Shown here: in pieces, positions 32,338 through 43,437 of the stretch
How the letters are laid out: each line of letters opens with the position of its first letter
Numbering within the stretch: the stretch's first letter is position 1
Assembly (NCBI RefSeq): GCF_022965805.1
Contig: NC_133101.1
Location: forward strand, 47,076,342-47,140,341
Length of the DNA stretch: 64,000 bases
Direction of reading: 5' to 3'
DNA from: Primulina eburnea
Lineage: Eukaryota; Streptophyta; Magnoliopsida; Lamiales; Gesneriaceae
Notes under the pieces: generated by a model
The model's database searches: none
Told to the model about the DNA's origin: nothing
Seen by the model: the letters and a program-made list of their open reading frames with translations, nothing else
Made by a program: the position numbers and the translations under genes

Positions 32338-32450
32338 GTACTATTTGCTTTAATAAAGCTTGTACTATTTACTTTAATAAAGTATTGTACTATTTTTATT
32401 TTCAGATGGAATCCGGGGTTTGATGTCCGGCTCTTCTATCTATATATAGG
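32338..32450 (+). promoter_or_regulatory. Pararetrovirus pregenomic RNA promoter
   Basis: A TATA box (TATATATAGG, 32441-32450) follows a tandem repeat of a 24-25 bp unit beginning GTACTATTTGCTTTAATAAA (32338-32361, 32362-32386, third partial copy from 32387). The place, after the last ORF and before the leader and primer-binding site, is that of the large-RNA promoter in this family. A CT-rich stretch typical of plant leaders follows at about 32485-32515. Confidence 0.7.
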
Positions 32451-32535
32451 TTACTTCTGTGTTCTTAGAAGGACACGGTCGAGTTTGCTCCCCTCTCTCT
32501 ACTCTCTCTTGTATACAACCCTTCTGAAGTAAATC

Positions 32536-32541
32536 AATAAA
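32536..32541 (+). terminator. Pararetrovirus polyadenylation signal
   Basis: AATAAA lies about 90 bases downstream of the TATA box. In this family the signal sits just after the transcription start and is skipped on the first pass, giving terminally redundant RNA. Confidence 0.6.
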
Positions 32542-33180
32542 AGTTTGAAGTTCTGCTTACAACCTTGTAAGTTTATTGTTTTTATTTTTTGTTTTTAATT
32601 TAAATATTTCAGAGATTAGCCTGAATGACAGGCTAAAGCATTCGTGCTAAATTATTTTCCTTACTATGACATGATCTATATTTATTTGTTCTTGGAATCA
32701 GATTGATATAATAAAAGATTTATTTAAATTTCTGGAATTTAATGTAATATAAGAGTCTTTGGTTAGAACATAAGGTAAGAAGATGAACCAGGAAATAGTA
32801 AACACAAGGTTCGAGTTTATCCGGGAAAAATAAATTCATGTTGTAGCCCTTTAGCCTGCTTAGCCGAGAAATGGCGTTTAAGGCGTTTATGGGTGATTTT
32901 TTATGAATTTATGATTCTTTGAGCCCTCGATAAATCCTCTGTTGTTTAATTTCTTTGGTATATCTTTCGTAAATCCTTTTATGTTTCGTAAAATTCCAAA
33001 TAAGAATCTTATATTCATTATTATTCTGGAGTTTAAATTTCTCTTTTTCTTAGCTCAATTTGAGTTGAAGATGGTATATAGGCTGGAAACCAATAACCTC
33101 CATGTGTGCGAAAGCCACTAAGGAAAAGTTTGGTAAAACAATGCCACGTATCAGATTCCTCTTTGATTCCAAGCCTCAGA
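32542..33180 (+). other. Pararetrovirus long leader
   Basis: About 640 bases without a substantial frame lie between the polyadenylation signal and the primer-binding site. They contain only short ATG-started frames, as in the structured leaders of caulimovirids. Confidence 0.55.
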
Positions 33181-33190
33181 TGGTATCAGA
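33181..33190 (+). other. Partial tRNA-Met primer-binding site at viral right end
   Basis: TGGTATCAGA matches the first ten bases of the consensus, and the missing bases are at the viral left end (25409-25414). Confidence 0.75.
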
Positions 33191-33689
33191 TTATAATAAT
33201 ACAATTAATACAGAGTTATTATTTATAATTTATGTAAATAAATTAAGTATAGTTATTATTATTACTTAAAACTAAAATTTCAACTTAGTTAAATAAACCT
33301 ATAATTTGTCCAACAACAACAACGGAGCACTAGGGATTTTTTCTCAACAAAACCATAGCAGTATTTATATATTTTATCGAAAATTTTGTTGGTACTAAAC
33401 GGTATTATTCATGTATTGTCAAAGCTTTATTTTCAATCGATGGATTTTTTTTCTTCTAGATAATAATTAGAATAGAAATATTGACAGTATTTTTTTTTCG
33501 CCCAAATATTGTGCTTCTAATTTCTATGTTGTCAAATTTAGCAATGTATCCCTTTTCTACTTAAATTTTTGTGTATAAATATATAACATAATCTAATTAA
33601 CTTAGCTCTAATTATTTAAGATCTATGTGGAATAATACTTATTTATAACATGTAATTCCAATAATATAATTTATAATTATTGTAATAAA
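33191..33689. other. MULE interior right of the viral insertion
   Basis: There is no gene. 33243-33273 repeats the innermost 31 bases of the right inverted repeat (33691-33721), so a small duplication lies close to the viral junction. Confidence 0.55.
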
Positions 33690-34252
33690 ATTAAGTATAG
33701 TTATTATTATTACTTAAAACTATTACGATGCGGTTATAAAGTTCTCGGTATCCAATAAGTACAATAATACAATTAATAATATAACTATTGTGATTACTTA
33801 AAATTACTATAATTAACTGACAAAAATAAATATAATAAACAAAAAAAAATCCAAAGACTTACGTACGCTAAATGCACTGAAGTCGCCGAACGAAATTCTC
33901 GAAAAATCGGAATTAGATGAACGAAAGCGAGGAGAAGGAAAAAAATTATAAGGTGCGAAGCCGCTGAATGAAAAAAAAAATGGTCGAAGGTGCTCAATTT
34001 AAAGTCACGGATTCTAATAATCCGTGACAGTCTGCCACGGATTTCAGAATCCCTGGCAGACTGTCACGGATTCCATGAATCCGTGACTTTGGTCACGGAT
34101 TCTTTGAATCCGTGACACTGCTTTTCCTTTTTTTTTTTTAGTTTTTTAATTTTTTTTTAAAAAATGTCGGAATCCAGGACAGTGAGTCCCGGATTACAAT
34201 ATTTTTGTAAATCTCCCCACTTTGCCACATTATTATAACGGATTAATTAATT

Positions 34253-34255
<3 letters not shown>
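33690..34255 (-). repeat. Right terminal inverted repeat of MULE
   Basis: It is the reverse complement of 19876-20443 with scattered substitutions. It carries the same palindromes (about 34000-34110) and, on the minus strand, the same GTAAGT donor (33857-33862). It would promote the mobile-domain gene, from which the viral insertion now separates it. Confidence 0.88.
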
Positions 34256-34293
<38 letters not shown>

Positions 34294-35520
34294 AAGTTTA
34301 AAATTACAAATAAATACGTAACAAAAACTTACCTTACCGAATTCGAAGTTGCGATCTGAAATATCCAGAACTTGGTTGAACGAAACTTTCTGAATTTCGG
34401 CCAAGTGATGACCGAACCTGGACAAGATCTTCACGACAGTGTACGCAACACTTTAACAAGCAAAGCAGCCGGAACAACTTCCCTTCTTCCTCCTTTTCCT
34501 TGCGGCGGCAGAGAGCTTCTTGGTGAGGGGAAGATTGAATTCTTTGTGTGTTTTTGGGTGCATTTCTGCAGCCCTTGAGTGCTATTTATAGATGGATTTT
34601 TAGTCCCTTGAGCTCCCCATTGCCATCCACTTGATGGCCAAGAAAGGAATTAAATGTAGTCAAATTTCCATCCAAGCATCAAGAGTCACCTTGGTTTTCT
34701 AAATGGACATTTCTTGCACAATAAATTTGTTCATTCCCCTGCACAATAAATTTGTCCATTTCCTTAGCTCCTCCTTTAGCTCCTTTTTTGGTCCTTTTAG
34801 GACAAGTATGGTTGAGCTTCATTGAGCTAAAAGATTGAGACCTTGAGCTGGGGTTTTACTCCTCGGATGATGACTCTTCCATTGTTACATATTCTTATAG
34901 TATAGATCCATTTCTTAGCTAGTCTTCGAGCTTTAAAGTTACTTTCTCGAGCAATGTTAGCTCGAAAATTTAAGCTTATTGTTGAGTTTTATAACTAAGC
35001 TTAAAGTTTTGAACTTCATTTTAAGTTTTAATACTTACATGATTTGCTTCGAAATTCCGTATCCTCACAAATAACCGCTAAGTCTCGAAAATTACTCCGA
35101 TAAATGCTTAAAAGTTCCGAATTACACAGAATGACCCTCATAATTTTGCATAATTGTATTTAGGTCCTTGAATTTCTCGAATTAATCGCAAAGCTCCCCT
35201 CAAAAGTTTCGAGCAATAGCAAACAAGCACTTATAAATTTTGGTTTTTTTTGTCCTAGAGGCCATGAACTTTTCGGATTTGCAACTTAGTCCCTGCATTT
35301 TCGGTTATTGCATTCTAATCACTTAAGTTTTCGGATTATTCAATTCCACCCTCAATTATTCTTAAATTAATACAATTCAACTCTTTTACAAAATAAAGTT
35401 GACATATCAAGTCTATATTTTCGAAAATTCACTGTCATCCTTTAAATCCACTTAATTAGAGCACGCATCCTAATTTTCTTCTATGTTCTTGATTCCCAAA
35501 CAACTCTATTTATCAATTTA
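34256..35520 (-). mobile_element. LTR-like sequence, family not identified
   Basis: It begins with a TA microsatellite (34257-34290). A minus-strand TATA box (plus TATTTATA, 34583-34590) lies downstream of repeated TTAGCTC/TTGAGCT blocks. The texture is that of a gypsy LTR with its transcription start pointing left, but I found neither a partner LTR nor clear ends. No gene is supported. Confidence 0.4.
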
Positions 35521-35524
35521 CATT

Positions 35525-36555
35525 TCATGTGAATAAAGCAATGTAAAAATGTTTAGAAAATAGGTTACCAGTGACCAATTTCGTGTCTGGCTCAGCTTCT
35601 GCTTCCTCAGCATGCATAACATAAGCCCTGCCGGTAGTGGGTCCTTTGTTCCTTGGGCAATCAGCAACCTTGTGACACTCTTCTTCGTAGATGAAGCATT
35701 TGAAAGTTCCCCTCATGCATTTACCGTAATGGAAATGATTGTATCGTTTCAAGGTCTATCTCGTCTATCTCTCCTCCTGCTTCGGGGCACCTATGTACTG
35801 AGGGGGCTTCTGCTGCCCTGGCTTCTTAAAGTGACCCTGGGGCTGGGTTCTGTTGCCCTTAATTTCTAGGAGGTCCTGTGAATTGCTTCTTATGGGGCTG
35901 TGAACTCTGCTGAGCCTGGTGCCTCTTCCTCTGCATCTCCACATCTATGTCTCTCAAAACCTGTTCTTCCTGAAATGCACAAGCAGTGGCATCATCATAA
36001 CTCGTCGGCCTCATCAGCATAACATCACGGCGAATGGTAGGTCTGAGATCATCCATGAAGTGCCTCAACTTCTCTGCAGCGTCCCTACCAATAATGGGCA
36101 CAAAGTGACAACTCATGTAAAACTTCCTGATGACCTCTGCAATAGACGAGTCTCCCTGTCGGAGACTCATGAACTCCCTATTTAGACTCCCCCTGGCGTC
36201 TATAGGGAAATACTTGCAATATAAAGGTCTTTAAACTGATTCCAAGTGAGAGTAGCTACATTAACCCTGTAAGAATCCCCCATAGTGAATTATCAAAAGT
36301 GTAACTACAGGGACCTGATCCAACCCTCAGCCATTGAAGGGTCGGTAGTGCCACTGAATGCCTTTGGGTTCAGCCTCTTGAACTTCATAAATGTCCTGCG
36401 GAGGCCTAGGAGCCTGCTGGGCTTGCTCCATCAATCGATCTATGCCCTCGAAAACTCAGGTATCGGGTTCTCCAGTTGGTGGTGGTGGAAAACCTCTGCC
36501 ATCTCCAGTATTACCATCTTGCATGTCAGAGCTAGGAGCTCATCCGTGAGGCATA
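35525..36555 (-). pseudogene. Gypsy Gag remnant (Tekay/family L)
   Basis: The minus strand encodes a Gag with several stops: start region around 36550, the retrotransposon Gag core in 35859-36170 (FMSLRQGDSSIAEVIRKFYM; KLRHFMDDLRPTIRRDV) and a damaged zinc knuckle near 35700 (CFIYEEECHKVADC). It ends at the LVTGNLF segment that marks the Gag-protease junction in the related copy near 58150. It belongs to the LTR and primer-binding site immediately to its right. Confidence 0.82.
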
Positions 36556-36823
36556 ATATCTGAATACAGTTCAAATTCCAAACGTAACAAACATGCAATT
36601 CAATCTAGAATAACCAACATGAAATTCAATATAGCTTTTAAATCTTTTAATGTAAACACATATAATCATATCAACATGTAATGAAACACGTAAATCATGT
36701 AAATATGCAGGTGATACATTAAAAATATTGAAAACATTTAAAGCATGTAATCTTACAGACTCGAGGCTTGACGGCTGAGCTTCTGAAGTTGACAGTGGCA
36801 CAACCCTCTGCAAGGATCCTCTT

Positions 36824-36833
36824 TCTGATACCA
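36824..36833 (-). other. tRNA-Met primer-binding site of family L element
   Basis: TCTGATACCA is the complement of TGGTATCAGA, with the LTR end (TGAAACGTC) two bases to the right, the same arrangement as at 1391-1404. Confidence 0.75.
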
Positions 36834-36835
36834 AC

Positions 36836-39440
36836 TGAAACGTCTACAACTAAAATACTGCTAATTATTTTAAAAAAAACCAGCCTTGGCCGAAATTCAC
36901 ACGCCTAACTATATATATACAGTTCAAACCACGAACTAACATAAAACCAACTCCTGTGTAAAATTGATTGCAGTTCAAATCTTGAAAATGTGATTTACGA
37001 AAACGTTTTCTGTTAAAAAATAAAACATCAACGTAATACTCAAAATCTACCAATGCACAAGCATAAAATTACAAACGTGTAAATTAAAATTTTTTAACCA
37101 ATATCCTCGTAAAAATCATAATTTACGGAAAATGAAAGGTCCTCGGGTTTCAGTGCGCCACCAGCTCAGTCCACTCAGTCCTCAGTACCTCCAGTCTCCT
37201 CATCAATATGATCACCTATATCAATCACACCTACTGAGTCAAAGACTCAACACACCTGAACTGTAATAGCAAGGTACATATACATATCAAGAAACAGTGA
37301 AATTTACTATAATTAAAATAACTTTCATGATATTCGAAAGCATGAACTTAAATATAACCATAATATAAACATACACATATTCAAAACATGTCATCATAAA
37401 CGTATTCGTTTTTCTCTTACTGAATTCAGATAATTAGTTGTGATTTTTGCATCAGCTGTTGTTCGATGGATCCATCTATGTATAACCATGGTACCAGACG
37501 GCGGGGAGATCAGCGACATTCTCACCCGTCAACTGAGCCTTGGAATTACATGTTTCGTGTTTTTGTTCATGTTCGTATTAGTCATAACCAAGTCACCTCC
37601 TTCAAACATGTTATCGTATTCATCACATAATAAAAGTTCATGCATATACATAAATTTGCTTGAAAACAAGCATGCAACGTATTTAAACATTTTCATAAAA
37701 AATCCATATTCATGTCAAATAAACATTTTAAACAAGCATTACCAGATGTCAGGGCACTTCCAGGACTGCTAACTCAATTCTAGTGCAAAATGATCATTTT
37801 GCCCCTAAAACCCTAGTTTGACCATTTTACCCCTGGATCTTAAATTTCGACCCGAATCCATCCAAAGTTATTAAGACACCTTAAAACATTCTTATAATCA
37901 TTTTTTAGACGTAAACTCGAGCTCATTCATTACATTCAAAAATTAGTTCTAAAACTTGGACCAGAGTCTCGGTTTTAACCGAATCAACCTGGAACGCAAC
38001 CAAACTTTCCCAAACTTAAACCATGACTTAAAGAAACCTAACCATGCCTAAAACACCCATTTACAGACCATACAAGACCCTCAAAATCCCCCTGCAACCC
38101 GTTGGAATTTCTGCACCTAAGGACCGAAGCACTATCTCCAAGCCAAGCCCATATCTCAACTCTAGCCCAAACCACGTCGGATCATCCTCAAACCAGACAC
38201 CCTAGGACTTAACCGAACCCTCCTGGATAACCAAGCCCGTGGCTACAACTCTTGCTCGCTAGATCACTCGAAAGCCACAAGCATTACCCTCATGCGGATC
38301 ACCCCTTTCGAACCAAGCCACACGCTACAACCAGCCATCCACGGGCCATCCCGAGCATTTTTCCAGACCCAAAAGGATCTAAACCATGACTCAAGTCAGT
38401 CCCATGCACACTACCCCTCAACCCTTTAGCCGATCGAGACAAAGAACGAGGAAAACCAAGAAGATCCAATTGGCCACCTACAAGAACGTGTTCCAGATAT
38501 GATGTTCCACCTAAAACCATTATAAACCTGCTGTAAATGACCTTGAAAATTAGATCCAGGCAGCCCCTTCCAACAATACACAAAAATCGTGAGGTGCATG
38601 TACATAAAACCATTATTTTCATGATAAAGCTCGTGTAAACCGTTTCAAATAAGTAAACCCAATTTGAGGCAAGCAAGATCAATTAAAATGTGTTCTATGA
38701 TGTGAAGAATGAGAAAGATAAAGGATGATGGTGTGCTTTTTCGTGTATATGCTCGAAAACAACACAAATGGTACGAGGGACGAACACCGGAAGGACGGGA
38801 CAACTTTTCTTTGAAATATTCTTGCAAAACTGATCCAAATGTGTTGTGTTTTCTCATGTGGGGTGTGGTCGAGAGGAGTGGGGAGGGAGGCTAGGGTTTG
38901 AGTGAATATTTGATAATAAAATGAGTGAATATTTGGGACTAGGTTTTTAAAATATTGAGGTGTAGTGATCTTGGGCCAAAAATCTACTAAAACAAGCCCA
39001 TTAGGCACAATAACACACACACAAAATATTTCGTTTTTGTACGTTTTCAAAAATATTACCGAACCCTCAAAAAGTCATCTGTTTTGCTTCAAATTTACTA
39101 CTGGTTTAAAATATGGCTCGACGTGTAAAAATATCATAAAATCTCTATTTTCGAAAATCACCTATTAAATACATCTTATATTAAAAAATTAAAAATAATT
39201 ATTTAATAAAAACATTTTCCTTAAATTGTCCCCGGTCTTCATTCCTCGTTCGAGCATCGAATACTGCCAAAAGCCCTATATTATGCAATTCTAGTAAACC
39301 ATGCCTTATAATCATAAAATCATGTCATAACCATGCATTAAAGGCATTTAAAACATATAATTAAGCATTTTTAATAATACCCTAGATTTGCATGCAGTCA
39401 GGTTACGTCACTTGAATTTCTAGACCATACAGCATCGGTT
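36836..39440 (-). mobile_element. Family L gypsy LTR
   Basis: It shares blocks with 1403-4800 (GATGGATCCATCTA, AGTCAAAGACTCAACACACC, CATTCTCACC). The left end is fixed by the primer-binding site; the right end is approximate, since pol sequence of another copy abuts it. Frames on the minus strand at 38299-39050 fall in the GC-richer part and look non-coding. Confidence 0.65.
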
Positions 39441-41075
39441 ATCTATACTTCCTCTCATAAAGTGCCTCATAAGGAGCGATACCTATAGACTATTTGTAGC
39501 TATTATTATAGGTGAAATCCACAACAGGTAATTCCGGTTCCCAACTTCCTTGGAAATCGATCACACAAGCTCGGAGTAGATCCTCCAAAATTTGAATCAC
39601 CCTTTCGGACTGACCATCGTTTTGAAGATGAAACACTATGTTGAACACAACTTCGTTCCCATCACTGCATGCATAATTTTCTAGAAAGACGATGTGAACC
39701 TCATATCTTTTTCTGAAACAATAGACACTCGAATTTCGTGCAATCGGAAAATCTCTTGGATGTACAGCTCTGCATACTGCATCAAGGTGAATGTTGTCTT
39801 AATAGGTAGAAAGTTCGCTGATTTCTTAAGACTATCAACTATCACCCAAATGGATTTGAATCCCCTTATTGTCCTTGGAAGTCCCACTACAAAATCCATA
39901 GTAATATTTTCCTATTTCAACTTGTGAATAAGAATTGGTTTAAGTTTCCTTGCTGGCCTCTGATATTCTACCTTAACTTTCGGAACACTCGAACACAAAA
40001 CGCAAAATATCTCATTTCATTCCTGGCCACCAATACAATGACTACGACTCCTTATACATCTTCGGACTTTCAGGATAAATGGAGTGCGGAGTATTGTGAT
40101 CTTCTTTCATAAAAACCACTCCCAGTGAATCAACAATAGGAACCGAAAGTCGATCTCGATATCGAACTATGTCATCCTCCTCATAATACAGCTTCTGGCC
40201 TTTAGATTCATCTCTCAGTGTCAATTTTTGTAACTGCTCATCAGAAGACTGACTTCACAGATTCTATCCCTCAAAGTCGACTGTACTGTCATAGTAGAAA
40301 GATTAGGGGCCTCACCCCTAGCATACACTGCAAGCTCGAATCGATGAATCTCTGCTTGCAATGGTCTCTGAACTGACAATTGAGTAATAACTGTTGTCTT
40401 TCTACTCAAAAGCATCCGCGACTACATTAGCCTTCCCCGATGGTAGCTAATATCGCAGTCGTAGTCTTTCATCAATTCTAACCATATTCGTTGCCTCATA
40501 TTCAACTCTTTTTGGGTGATGAAGTACTTCAAGATTTTATGATCAGTGAAAATCTTGCAACTCTCCCCATATAAGTAATGTCTCCAAATCTTTAATTCAA
40601 ATACTACTGCTGAAAGCTTAAGGTCGTGAGTCGGGCAATTCTTCTGATGAACCTTCAACTCTCTAGACTCATAAGCTTTCACTCGATCATTCTGCATCAT
40701 GACTGTGCTTAAACCAAGCTTTGAAGCGCCTGTATAGAGAACATACTATCCTTTCCCTGATGGTATCGATAGAACTAGCTCTGAAGTCAAAGCTTGCTTC
40801 AGCTTCTAGAAATTCTCTTGGCAGTTTGATCCCCAAATAAACTTTGCAATTTTCTTTGTCAAGGAGGTCAGGGTACTGCAATAGATGAGAAACCTTGAAT
40901 GAACTTCCCGTAGTATTCAGCTAGACCCAAGAAACTACAGATCTCGGTCACGCTTTTAGGTACTGGACACTCTCTAACTGCCTCGACCATGCTGGGATCG
41001 ACCTCAACTCCATCTCTAGAGACAATGTGGCCTAAGAATTCCACTCTCTCGAGCCAAAACTCGCACTTGATAACG
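39441..41075 (-). pseudogene. Gypsy pol remnant: RT thumb, RNase H, integrase
   Basis: On the minus strand from right to left: the RT C-terminal part ([37 protein letters not shown]), RNase H (40422-40700, [20 protein letters not shown]) and integrase pieces (40042-40415; 39681-39899 with MDFVVGLPRTIRG). Stops and frame changes are frequent. It is truncated on both sides: the RT active site is missing at the right junction with a plus-strand LTR (about 41075), and the integrase end and polypurine tract are missing at the left. Confidence 0.82.
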
Positions 41076-42904
41076 ATATGTGGGATGGAACCGAGCTTTG
41101 CAAGGGAAGCAACCAACCTAGGGTTTTCTAGGGTTTCTCGTTGGGGAGGAGGCTATGGCTTGAAGGAACTCACCAGGGCTCAGTCGAGGCTTGGTTAGGG
41201 GCCTAGACTGGAAGTGACTTGAAGCTATGAGGAGTCCTAGCAGGGCTAGACTCGGCGGCTCTAGCGAAGGGAGAGTCCACGCACACAAAGACTCTCACCC
41301 GTGCATGCGGCGGCTGGATTATTCAAGGGGGGTGTGCGGCTTGGGTAGTGGTGGTCTAGGCTCGTCCAGTAGGGTCTAGGGATAATGGTCTGGGGTCAGG
41401 GCTTGGGCTTGGGCTTGGGCTTGGGCTTGTGCAACTTGGTCCATGGTGGCTCGATGAAAGAGGGCCGCGGCTAGTTATTGTTGCACAGGGACTTCTCGCA
41501 TGGGCTGGGGCTGGTGCATTTGTCCAGGGATGGTCCAAGTGGGGTCCAGGAGAGTTAGGGTCAGGTATGGTCGATGGTGGCTCGTGGTTTAGGTGAAGCC
41601 AAGAGTCCTAGAGAGCTTAGGGTTCGAACATGGCTTGGTGAAGAGAGCGGCTCGAACCCTGGATCCACGGGGTCGGTTCATGGTTCACGAGGGTAATTTA
41701 GATATGAAAAGTTCATAGTTAAAGTTTGGGATTTAAAATATTTAAGTTGAATTAGTTTGAGATTAAAACGCTTTAAGAGTAATTAAGAAAACAATTCAAA
41801 AGTCTCGAGTTTACGTTAAATAAAAATAATTGAAGGAAAATATAAGCTTAAATAATTATGTGGGATAGGTTCGAGTCAATAAAAGTGAGAAAAAGTCAAA
41901 TCAATGACTTTTTAGTCCAGGGACAAAACAGTCAATTTACACCTGAGTAGTACAAAAAGGTTTGGCAGTGTCCCGAAGAATCGTAACACATTCTAAATGA
42001 ATTTTAAAATGTTTACGATGAAAATATGGGATTTTATGATTTATGATAAAGCTGTACAATTTTTACTGTTAAAATGACATTTTACGAATTTGGAAAGGAC
42101 GCGATATTTTATGATTAAAAAGAAAAAAAAAATATTTTGAAGGATGTGAATTGATTGTGACAAAAAAATATGATATATGATTATCGGGAATATCGTGAGG
42201 GAGAAGGCCCAGAGGGAGTCCTTTTACGGGAGAAGGCCTAGAGGGAGCCCAACGATCGAATTTCCATTTACGTCGGTGCCTAGTGCACGTCCCCATGCGC
42301 AACGGTAAGCTAAGACTGATCAGTCGACCACATGATACAGCTAGTCACTTGCAATGATCAAAATTCACCCAAAACGATAAATGATGGAAAGCTTTATGAT
42401 TTGACGATTTATGACTAAATTATGCTAACAAATTTATGTTAGCTTATTTTGAATAAAAGTATGATTTTAATGCACGTGCTTGTATATGTATTATTTGTTA
42501 CTCATGTTTAGAACGTGTTGAGTCATTAAACTCAGTAGGTTTGAATGTTGCAGGTGAGGATGAGATTGAGGGAGGTGCTGACGCTTGAATGGATCGAGTC
42601 CGGCAGTACACTCCCAAGGGACATTATTTTCCGCATTAGCTTGATAGTCAAAGTTTTTAAAAATTTGTAAATGATTTAAATAAATATTTTTATGCTTTAT
42701 TTTGAAGTTAGTGTTGATCTTGTTAATGGTTAACGTAGGATTTTTGTTAATTGACGAGTTAGGGATTTTATGAACTTTAAATGTTTTTAGATATTAAATT
42801 ATTTTTTGATGTTTAAATGTTAATTCATTTTAAATATGAATTTCGAAATTTATGTTCAAAATTTATTTTTAGGAATTTAAGGTTTAAAATTAGAGGACGT
42901 TTCA
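41076..42904 (+). mobile_element. Family L gypsy LTR fragment, plus orientation
   Basis: It is the reverse complement of the other family L LTRs (for instance GAGAAGGCCTAGAGGGAGCC blocks near 42180-42250, and GTGTTGAGTCATTAAACTCAG near 42520). It ends in GACGTTTCA at 42904, followed by a degenerate primer-binding site (42907-42918, 10 of 12 bases). A short run of repeated GGGCTT units lies at 41405-41430. From 41627 onward it belongs to the tandem duplication. Confidence 0.65.
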
Positions 42905-43191
42905 GTTTATATCAGAGCAAAGGATCCCTAAAGGTTGTGTTACTGTCACTCGGAGATGATCAAGAACTCACGCATCAAGTCTGTGAGTTTTTTATGCTTT
43001 AGATTTTATATGTTAAACTTTAATCGCTTTTATGATAAATGATATAGAGATTAGATGCATGTTTTAATTAAAATGTTAAATGCATTTTGGTTACGTTGAC
43101 GGGTTCTTTGTAGTGATAATAAGGATAGCCAGAGGAGGAGATTCTACAGACTCCACTTAATCATGATTCTAGTGCCCGTGTACTAGCCGGT

Positions 43192-43437
43192 ATGGCTCGT
43201 TTACTAGAGCAGCACATGGGACATGGTGCGAAGGTCCGACTGCAAGCTGTCTATGAGCGATTTATGAGAATGGATCCCGCGGATTTTTCTAGAACTAATG
43301 ATCCATTCGTGGCTGAGGGATGTATTAGATCTTTAGAGGTGATCTTTAAGTATATGGATATGGTGGACACTGACCGAGTTCATTGTACTATCTATCTGCT
43401 GAAAGACGACGCTTCTTATGGTGGGAGGGAGCAGAGT
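43192..43437 (+). pseudogene. Truncated gypsy Gag fragment (unit A)
   Basis: The N-terminal part of a Tekay-type Gag (YERFMRMDPADFSRTNDPFV; GCIRSLEVIFKYMDM) is cut at 43437, where an inverted Tekay LTR begins (TGTAATGTACTGTAC). It matches the equivalent part of the Gag at 57270-57420. Confidence 0.75.

Larger units (their letters stand above)
25409..33190 (+). mobile_element. Endogenous pararetrovirus (Caulimoviridae, florendovirus-like), about one genome length
   Basis: Four reading-frame blocks run in order: movement protein, capsid/zinc-knuckle/protease, RT/RNase H and a fourth ORF. They are followed by a TATA promoter, a polyadenylation signal and a leader. The left end begins with the last six bases of the tRNA-Met primer-binding site (AGAGCC, 25409-25414) and the right end stops with its first ten (TGGTATCAGA, 33181-33190). 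The insertion is therefore one circular genome of about 7.8 kb opened at that site. There is no integrase, as expected for this family. The RT region has a stop and two frameshifts, so it is a relic. The genus call rests on gene order and the style of the last ORF. Confidence 0.88.
19876..34255. mobile_element. Mutator-like (MULE) DNA transposon with nested pararetrovirus
   Basis: The ends are inverted repeats of about 568 bp (19876-20443 and 33690-34255) that match along their whole length. Inside are a MURA-type transposase gene on the plus strand and a plant-mobile-domain gene on the minus strand, facing each other with only 122 bp between their stops. This is the MuDR layout. A caulimovirid genome (about 25409-33190) is inserted; without it the element would be about 6.6 kb. 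A clean 9-bp target duplication is not evident, since the right flank is a TA microsatellite that may have destroyed it. The transposase lacks its catalytic region, so the element is non-autonomous now. Confidence 0.88.

Noticed and set aside
34372..34578. 68-codon plus-strand frame near the MULE right end
   Set aside because: It lies opposite a minus-strand TATA box in LTR-like sequence and has no recognisable protein features.
38299..39050. Minus-strand frames of 70-127 codons
   Set aside because: They lie in the family L LTR in the same relative place as the rejected frames at 3005-3769 and look equally non-coding.
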